Made by a program: the position numbers and the translations under genes
Notes under the pieces: model-generated
Databases searched by the model: none
Seen by the model: only the letters and a program-made list of their open reading frames with translations
Told to the model about the DNA's origin: nothing
From: Curtobacterium poinsettiae
Lineage (GTDB): Bacteria; Actinomycetota; Actinomycetes; Actinomycetales; Microbacteriaceae
NCBI RefSeq assembly: GCF_025677645.1
Contig: NZ_CP106879.1
Location: 2,542,001 to 2,606,000, forward strand
DNA length: 64,000 nt
Direction: 5' to 3'
Shown here: positions 58,799 through 64,000 of the stretch, piece by piece
Position numbering within the stretch: position 1 is the stretch's first letter
Layout of the letters: every line of letters starts with the position of its first letter

Positions 58799-60172
58799 CT
58801 AGTGTCCGCGTGTGATCTTCCGGAGTCGTTCGAGCCGGGGTCCGACCTCGCGCTCGTAGCCGTTCGCCGTCGGCGTGTAGTACTCGGTGCCCTCGAGGGC
58901 GTCGGGCAGGTACTGCTGCTCGGCGACCCCGTGCTCGGCGTCGTGCGAGTAGACGTACCCCTTGCCGTGCCCGAGGCGCTTCGCCCCGGCGTAGTGCGCG
59001 TCGCGCAGGTGCATCGGGACCGTGCCCATGCGCCCCGCCTTGACGTCGGCCATCGCCTGGTTCACGCCGTTGTAGGCGGCGTTCGACTTCGGCGCCGTCG
59101 CCAGGTACACGACGGCCTCGGCCAGCGGGATCCGTCCCTCGGGCATCCCGATGAGCTGCACGGCCTGGGCCGCGGCGACCGCGATGGGCAGCGCCTGCGG
59201 GTCGGCCATGCCGATGTCCTCGGACGCGGAGATGATGATGCGCCGCGCGATGAACCGGGAGTCCTCGCCCGCCTCGATCATCCGGGCGAGGTAGTGCAGG
59301 GCGGCGTCGACGTCGCTCCCCCGCACGGACTTGATGAACGCACTGATGACGTCGTAGTGCTCGTCACCCTGGCGGTCGTAGCGCAGCAGGGCCCGGTCGA
59401 CCGCGGCCGCGACGGTGTCGGCGTCGACGACGGGCACGGTCTCGTCGTCCTCGTCCTGCGCGGCGGTGGCCGACGCCGCCGCGGCCTCGAGCGCGGTGAG
59501 CGCACGTCGGGCGTCGCCGGACGCGAGCCGGATGATCGCGCTGCGCGCTTCGTCTCCGAGGACGACGGCACCGCCGAGCCCGCGGGGGTCCTCCACCGCG
59601 CGGTCGACGAGCATGCCGAGGTCGGGGTCGGTGAGCGGTTTGAGCGTCAGGAGCAGCGAACGGGACAGCAGCGGCGAGATGACCGAGAACGACGGGTTCT
59701 CGGTGGTGGCCGCGATCAGGATCACCCACCCGTTCTCGACCCCGGGCAGCAGCGCGTCCTGCTGGGCCTTGCTGAACCGGTGGATCTCGTCGAGGAACAG
59801 CACCGTGGTCGACCCGTACAGGTCACGGTGGGTCAGGGCCTTCTCCATGACCTCGCGCACGTCCTTCACGCCGGCGGTCACGGCGGAGAGCTCGACGAAC
59901 TCACGACCGGACTGCCGGGCGATGGCCTGTGCCAGCGTGGTCTTGCCGGTGCCGGGTGGGCCCCACAGGATCACGGAGACCCCGCCGGGGTTCTCACGCG
60001 TGCCGGTGGCGAGCTGCACCAGGGGCGAACCCCGGCCGAGCAGGTGCTGCTGACCGGCGACCTCGTCGAGGCTGGTGGGGCGCATCCGGACGGCGAGCGG
60101 GACGGAACCCTGCGCGAGACCGGCGCGGCCACCCGTGGTGGGCGCGTGCATTCCCGAACGATCCGCTGCCAT
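58799..60172 (-). CDS. rarA: Replication-associated recombination protein A (RarA/MgsA)
   Basis: 457 aa AAA+ ATPase. Walker [13 protein letters not shown], Walker [12 protein letters not shown], sensor ATTENPSF; C-terminal tetramerisation domain ends with the [11 protein letters not shown] and GYVYSHD regions. It acts at stalled forks. TACGAT lies 6 nt before the ATG, so the gene is probably leaderless. Confidence 0.96.
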   Translation of the reverse strand: MAADRSGMHAPTTGGRAGLAQGSVPLAVRMRPTSLDEVAGQQHLLGRGSPLVQLATGTRENPGGVSVILWGPPGTGKTTLAQAIARQSGREFVELSAVTAGVKDVREVMEKALTHRDLYGSTTVLFLDEIHRFSKAQQDALLPGVENGWVILIAATTENPSFSVISPLLSRSLLLTLKPLTDPDLGMLVDRAVEDPRGLGGAVVLGDEARSAIIRLASGDARRALTALEAAAASATAAQDEDDETVPVVDADTVAAAVDRALLRYDRQGDEHYDVISAFIKSVRGSDVDAALHYLARMIEAGEDSRFIARRIIISASEDIGMADPQALPIAVAAAQAVQLIGMPEGRIPLAEAVVYLATAPKSNAAYNGVNQAMADVKAGRMGTVPMHLRDAHYAGAKRLGHGKGYVYSHDAEHGVAEQQYLPDALEGTEYYTPTANGYEREVGPRLERLRKITRGH

Positions 60173-60184
60173 CCTGCAATCGTA
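60170..60184 (-). promoter_or_regulatory. Leaderless promoter of rarA
   Basis: TACGAT, TGCAGG (6 nt), ATG. Confidence 0.5.
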
Positions 60185-60239
60185 GGCCGGTCCACCGACG
60201 CAGGCCGCGCCTCCCGCCAGGTGGTGGTGACCGTTCGGC

Positions 60240-60245
60240 TACGCT
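60240..60245 (+). promoter_or_regulatory. -10 box of the cyclophilin gene
   Basis: TACGCT, 35 nt before GTG 60281, divergent from rarA. Confidence 0.35.
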
Positions 60246-60280
60246 CGTTGCACACTGCGACGAGAGGGCAGACCAGCACC

Positions 60281-61093
60281 GTGGCACCGAAGAACCCAGC
60301 GCGTGACAACCGCGAGGCGCGCGAGCGCCTCCGCCTCTACCAGGCCCGCCAGGGCCTCCACGAGCGGCAGCGACGCCGCCGCGTGCGGGACAACCTGATC
60401 GGCGCCGGTGCCCTCGTCCTCGTCGCGGCCCTCGCCACCGGATCGCAGCTCGCCTTCGCCGGGTCGCGGGGCTCGGACGCCCCGTCCCCGACCGCTTCCA
60501 CGTCGTCGTCGGCCACGCCGTCGGCCAGCGCCACGGCAGGCAACACCGGCGACGTGCCGAGCAAGTCGATCGCGAAGGGCACGACCTGGACCGGCACCCT
60601 CACGCTCAACAAGAGCATCGACCTCGGCATCGAGCTGGACGGTGCGAAGGCGCCGCAGGCCACGAGCGTCGAGATCTCGCTGATCCGTGAGCAGTTCTAC
60701 AACGGCACCACGTGCCACCGGCTCGCCGACAGCGACGGGCTGAAGTTCCTGCAGTGCGGCTCCGCGAACGGCGACGGCACCGGCGACGCCGGCTTCGAGT
60801 ACGGCCCGCTGGAGAACGTGCCGGAGGACGGCGTCTACGAGAAGGGCACGATCGCGATCGCGCGGTCGGACTCCCCGTACTCGCAGTCGACGCAGTTCTT
60901 CATCGTCTACGGGGACACCACACTCGACGGCTCCACGGGGGGCTACACGGTTGTCGGCAAGGTCACGAGCGGTCTGTCCGAGCTCGAGTCGAAGGTCGCC
61001 TCGAAGGGCATCGCGTCCCCCGGCAGCGACGGCACCGGTGAGCCGGAGGTGGCGACGAAGATCACCGACGCGACCATCGCGGAGCAGGAGTAG
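60281..61093 (+). CDS. Cyclophilin-type peptidyl-prolyl isomerase, membrane-anchored
   Basis: 270 aa. A basic N-terminus (about 35 residues) is followed by one helix (NLIGAGALVLVAALATGSQLAF region), a Ser/Thr-rich linker and the cyclophilin domain (about 105-265): QFYNGTTCHRLA, GTIAIARSDSPYSQSTQFFI. It is predicted to face the outside and aid folding of secreted proteins. GTG start; GAGAGGG lies 11-17 nt upstream. Confidence 0.93.
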   Translation: MAPKNPARDNREARERLRLYQARQGLHERQRRRRVRDNLIGAGALVLVAALATGSQLAFAGSRGSDAPSPTASTSSSATPSASATAGNTGDVPSKSIAKGTTWTGTLTLNKSIDLGIELDGAKAPQATSVEISLIREQFYNGTTCHRLADSDGLKFLQCGSANGDGTGDAGFEYGPLENVPEDGVYEKGTIAIARSDSPYSQSTQFFIVYGDTTLDGSTGGYTVVGKVTSGLSELESKVASKGIASPGSDGTGEPEVATKITDATIAEQE

Positions 61094-61139
61094 TCCACAA
61101 CCCGTCGCACCGGTCGGGCGGCGGAGCCCGTCCGTGCAA

Positions 61140-61145
61140 TAGGCT
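61140..61145 (+). promoter_or_regulatory. -10 box of the DUF349 gene
   Basis: TAGGCT, 61 nt before the GTG; the ~55-nt leader contains a GCCGACG-GTGA-CGTCGGC hairpin (61160-61177) with a GNRA loop. Confidence 0.45.
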
Positions 61146-61206
61146 GACGACCTGACCGTGCCGACGGTGACGTCGGCGATGCACGACCACGATCGAGGCG
61201 AGACCT

Positions 61207-62439
61207 GTGGGATCTGACGAAGCAACGACCTGGGGGCGGGTCGACGAGAACGGGACCGTGTACGTCCGGTACGAAGAGACCGAACGTGCTGTCGGTGAGT
61301 ACCCGGACGCAACCCCTGAAGAAGCCCTCGCCTACTTCGCACGGAAGTACGCCGACCTCGAGGGGCAGGTGAAGATCGCCGAGCAGCGCGTCCAGCGCGG
61401 CGCGTCGGCGAACGACGTCGCCCGGACGGTCGAGCACCTGACCGCGCTGGTCGCCGACGCGCGGGTGGTGGGTGACATCAAGTCACTCGAGACCCGCGTG
61501 GGCGCACTCGCCGAGCAGCTCGGCTCGCTCACCAAGGAGCAGGCGGAGCAGGCGCAGCAGGCCCTGCAGGACGCTCTGGCGCACCGCACCGCCCTGGTGG
61601 AGGAAGCCGAGGCACTCGCCGCGGTGGACCCCGCACGCGCGCAGTGGAAGCAGATCACGGCGCAGCTCGACGACGTGTTCGCGCGCTGGCAGCAGCACCA
61701 GCACGACGGACCGCGGATCCCCAAGAACGAGGCGAACGACCTGTGGAAGCGGTTCCGCGCGGCGCGGTCCACCGTCGACCAGCACCGTCGTGCCTTCTAC
61801 TCCGAGCTGGACGCACAGCACCGTGACGCCCGGACCCGCAAGCAGGAGCTCGTGGCGCAGGCCGAGGCCCTCGCGCCCCGCGGTTCCGATGCGATCCCGG
61901 ACTACCGCCAGCTGCTCGACGACTGGAAGAACGCCGGGCGTGCCGGCAAGCGTCACGACGACGCACTCTGGGCGCGCTTCAAGGCCGCCGGAGACGTGCT
62001 GTTCGAGCAGCGCCACGCCGAGAGCGCAGCCGAGAACGAAGAGTTCTCCGCCAACCTCGAGGCGAAGCAGGCCCTGCTGACCGAGGCTGAGCCGCTCCTG
62101 CAGGCGACCGACCGGGTCGCCGCGCGCAAGGCCCTCACCGGCATCCAGCGCCGATGGGACGAGATCGGCAAGGTCCCCCGCGGGGACGTCCGTCGGGTCG
62201 AGGACCGGCTGCGTGCCGTCGAGGACCACGTCCGTGGGCTCGAGGACGCGCACTGGAAGGAATCGAACCCGGAGCGCAAGGCCCGTCAGAACGGCCTCGC
62301 GAGCCAGCTCGAAGACGCGATCGGCAAGCTCCAGTCCGAACTCGCCGCGGCGCAGGCCACCGGCGACGCCCGGAAGATCAAGGACGCGCAGGAAGCCCTC
62401 GACGCCCGCAAGATCTGGCTCGACGCCCTGGGCGGCTGA
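61207..62439 (+). CDS. DUF349 coiled-coil protein
   Basis: 410 aa, nearly all helical, with repeated DUF349 units recognised by WKQITAQLDDVFARWQ, LWKRFRAARSTVDQHR, DDWKNAGRAGKRHDDALWARFKAA and IQRRWDEIGKVPRGDV. Function unknown; no enzyme motif. GTG 61207 with GAGGCGAG upstream. Confidence 0.9.
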   Translation: MGSDEATTWGRVDENGTVYVRYEETERAVGEYPDATPEEALAYFARKYADLEGQVKIAEQRVQRGASANDVARTVEHLTALVADARVVGDIKSLETRVGALAEQLGSLTKEQAEQAQQALQDALAHRTALVEEAEALAAVDPARAQWKQITAQLDDVFARWQQHQHDGPRIPKNEANDLWKRFRAARSTVDQHRRAFYSELDAQHRDARTRKQELVAQAEALAPRGSDAIPDYRQLLDDWKNAGRAGKRHDDALWARFKAAGDVLFEQRHAESAAENEEFSANLEAKQALLTEAEPLLQATDRVAARKALTGIQRRWDEIGKVPRGDVRRVEDRLRAVEDHVRGLEDAHWKESNPERKARQNGLASQLEDAIGKLQSELAAAQATGDARKIKDAQEALDARKIWLDALGG

Positions 62440-62453
62440 GCCTCGCACCACGA

Positions 62454-62491
62454 ACGACGCCCCCGTGCCCGATCGGTCACGGGGGCGTCGT
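62454..62491. terminator. Bidirectional terminator between DUF349 and ribF
   Basis: A perfect 14-bp stem (62454-62467 with 62478-62491) and a 10-nt loop between convergent genes. Confidence 0.85.
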
Positions 62492-62537
62492 CGTACGGGG
62501 GAACCAGCAGGGGAACCGAGTCGGCGAGCTCGGCAGG

Positions 62538-63500
62538 TCAGACCGGCGCGGGCAGTCCGAGCAGCAGCCGGATGTCGAGGTCGTCCTGCCGCATCTGTGC
62601 GGCGAGCTCGTCCATCGACGAGAACTTCACCATGCCGCGCACGTACGACACGAAGAGCACCGAGATCCGATCGCCGTACAGGTCGATGTCGACGTCGAGC
62701 AGGTGCGCCTCGATCTGCTTCGCCGGGACGCCCTCGAACGTCGGATTGTTGCCGACCGACACCGCTGCCGGGTAGACCGTGCCGTCGTGCAGCACCCGGG
62801 CAGCGTAGACGCCGTCGGCGGGGACGAAGCCCTCGCACGCCGGATCGAGGTTCGCGGTGGGGTAGCCCATCGCCCGGCCGCGTTGGTTGCCGTGCACCAC
62901 GACGCTCCGCACGGCGTGTTCCCGCCCGAGGAGTCGAGCGGCCTCGGCCACGCGGCCCTCGCCCAGGAGCTCACGGATCCAGGTGGAGGACACCCGTCGC
63001 TCACCGTCGGGTCGGACGTCGTCGATGAGGTCCACGTCATCGATGAGCTCGACGGTGAAGCCGTGCTGCTCCCCGAGGGCACGCAGCAGCGCGACGTCAC
63101 CGGCGCCCTTCGCACCGAAGCGGAAGTCGCTGCCGACGAAGACGAGCCGGGCGTGCAGCGTGTCGACGAGGATCTCGGACACGAACGCCTCGGGCGACTT
63201 CGACTGCAGTTCCTCGTCGAAGCGGAGCAGCAGGGTCGCGTCGACCCCGGCGTCCTCGAGCAGTTCGCGGCGCTGCGCGGTGCTCGTCAGGGCCGGCGGG
63301 ACGTGCGGCGGGTCGATGACGTTGAGCGGGTGGCGGTCGAACGTGACGACGGTCGCCACGAGGTCGTGCTCGCGGGCGGCGCGCTCGAGGTGCGCGATGA
63401 CGGCTCGGTGCCCGACGTGCACGCCGTCGAACTTGCCGATGGTGACGGCGCTCGGCCCGAACCCGTCCGCCACGTCGGCGGTGTCCTCGTAGAACTGCAC
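62538..63500 (-). CDS. ribF: Bifunctional riboflavin kinase/FAD synthetase
   Basis: 320 aa. FAD synthetase part: VTIGKFDGVHVGHRAVI; HPLNVIDPP; STWIRELLGEGRV. Riboflavin kinase part: GRAMGYPTANL. It makes FMN and FAD. GTG 63500 with TAGGAGCC upstream. It begins 8 nt after the next gene upstream ends. Confidence 0.96.
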   Translation of the reverse strand: MQFYEDTADVADGFGPSAVTIGKFDGVHVGHRAVIAHLERAAREHDLVATVVTFDRHPLNVIDPPHVPPALTSTAQRRELLEDAGVDATLLLRFDEELQSKSPEAFVSEILVDTLHARLVFVGSDFRFGAKGAGDVALLRALGEQHGFTVELIDDVDLIDDVRPDGERRVSSTWIRELLGEGRVAEAARLLGREHAVRSVVVHGNQRGRAMGYPTANLDPACEGFVPADGVYAARVLHDGTVYPAAVSVGNNPTFEGVPAKQIEAHLLDVDIDLYGDRISVLFVSYVRGMVKFSSMDELAAQMRQDDLDIRLLLGLPAPV

Positions 63501-63508
63501 GGTGGCTC

Positions 63509-63964
63509 CTACTCGCTCGCCGGGGCGGTGGTGGAGGACGCAGCCGGCGCCGACGGCTCGGTGCCCGCGGTGCGGTGGTGCTTGCGGAGCCACCAGAGCC
63601 CGGCGATCGGCAGCACGAGCGGCGCGAAGGCGTAGCCCAACCCGTAGTACGACCAGATGGTGTCGTCCGGGAACAGCTGGCGGTCGAACAGCGACAGCGT
63701 GCCGATGACGAGCACGCCGGTCATCTCGAACACGATCGTGACGCAGGCAACCCGGTACCAGAACCGGCCGGGCACGATGAGGGCGATCATGGCGACGATG
63801 TAGACGACGGCAGCGACGGCACTGAGCGTGTAGGCGAACGGCGCGAACGAGAACTTCTCGATGATCTGCACGACGCTGCGACCGGTCGCCGCCAGCGCGA
63901 GGATGCCGTACACGGCGATGAGGACGCGGCCGATGCCGGTCGCGAGTGAGGATCTGGTCGCCAT
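63509..63964 (-). CDS. Four-helix membrane protein upstream of ribF
   Basis: 151 aa. Four membrane segments (IGRVLIAVYGILALAATG; LSAVAAVVYIVAMIALIV; RVACVTIVFEMTGVLVIGTL; YAFAPLVLPIAGLWWL) and a disordered Ala/Ser/Thr tail. I believe it is the conserved actinobacterial integral membrane protein often found near ribF; function unknown. TAGAAT lies 7 nt before the ATG, so it is probably leaderless and likely starts the unit with ribF. Confidence 0.8.
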   Translation of the reverse strand: MATRSSLATGIGRVLIAVYGILALAATGRSVVQIIEKFSFAPFAYTLSAVAAVVYIVAMIALIVPGRFWYRVACVTIVFEMTGVLVIGTLSLFDRQLFPDDTIWSYYGLGYAFAPLVLPIAGLWWLRKHHRTAGTEPSAPAASSTTAPASE

Positions 63965-63977
63965 TGCACCGATTCTA
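63962..63977 (-). promoter_or_regulatory. Leaderless promoter of the membrane protein/ribF unit
   Basis: TAGAAT, 7 nt, ATG. Confidence 0.5.
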
Positions 63978-64000
63978 CCGACGCGCGGCCGCGCGCATGA

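Overview
The window is high-GC, almost fully coding chromosomal DNA from an actinobacterium, most likely a member of the Microbacteriaceae (gene order and protein style resemble Curtobacterium; this is an inference from content, not a database match). Supporting signs are many GTG starts, TAnnnT -10 boxes that often sit 6-7 nt in front of the start codon (leaderless genes), a PriA without ATPase motifs, an mIHF-guanylate kinase fusion, and the order alaS-ruvX-mltG-aroCKB ... efp-nusB-pyrR. Almost everything is on the minus strand; I see no rRNA, CRISPR array, IS element, integrase or prophage.

Layout. 1-6.1 kb: a partial DUF885 protein, polA, a thioesterase, an acetyltransferase, an ANTAR response regulator and tRNA-Leu(CAA). 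6.1-11.1 kb: an accessory-looking block with a GAF regulator, a DUF779/aldehyde dehydrogenase pair, a DUF308 membrane protein and a ferritin-VIT1 iron/manganese transporter. 11.2-28.7 kb: central metabolism and amino-acid synthesis on one strand, read from right to left as rpe, hisE-G-F-I, trpE, two small membrane proteins, trpC-B-A, lgt, gltB-D and pyk.

28.7-36.4 kb: translation and replication housekeeping (rsmB, fmt, priA, metK, rpoZ), interrupted by two extra genes: an Abi_2/HEPN abortive-infection-type gene between rsmB and rpe, and a DUF4383 membrane gene between fmt and priA. 36.5-47.3 kb: a tightly overlapped pyrimidine operon (pyrR-pyrB-pyrC-membrane protein-carA-carB-pyrF-gmk) downstream of efp-nusB. 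47.4-49.8 kb: a UbiB/ABC1-type kinase and two tiny coupled plus-strand genes lie between efp and aroB. 49.8-58.6 kb: aroB-aroK-aroC, mltG, ruvX, alaS, a small membrane protein and rpsD. 58.8-64 kb: rarA, a cyclophilin, a DUF349 protein, ribF and a four-helix membrane protein.

Most genes are ordinary. The most interesting locus is the Abi_2 gene at 28756-29658. It has its own promoter in the gap after rsmB and a 56-nt leader that folds into three nested helices capped by a GAAA tetraloop, with the presumed ribosome binding site in the outermost helix. Other points of interest are six 18-bp tandem units encoding the tail of shikimate kinase, a long structured rpsD leader, a set of at least seven leaderless promoters, mutually exclusive hairpins between pyk and the VIT1 gene, and a pyk -10 box at the centre of a perfect 14-bp inverted repeat.
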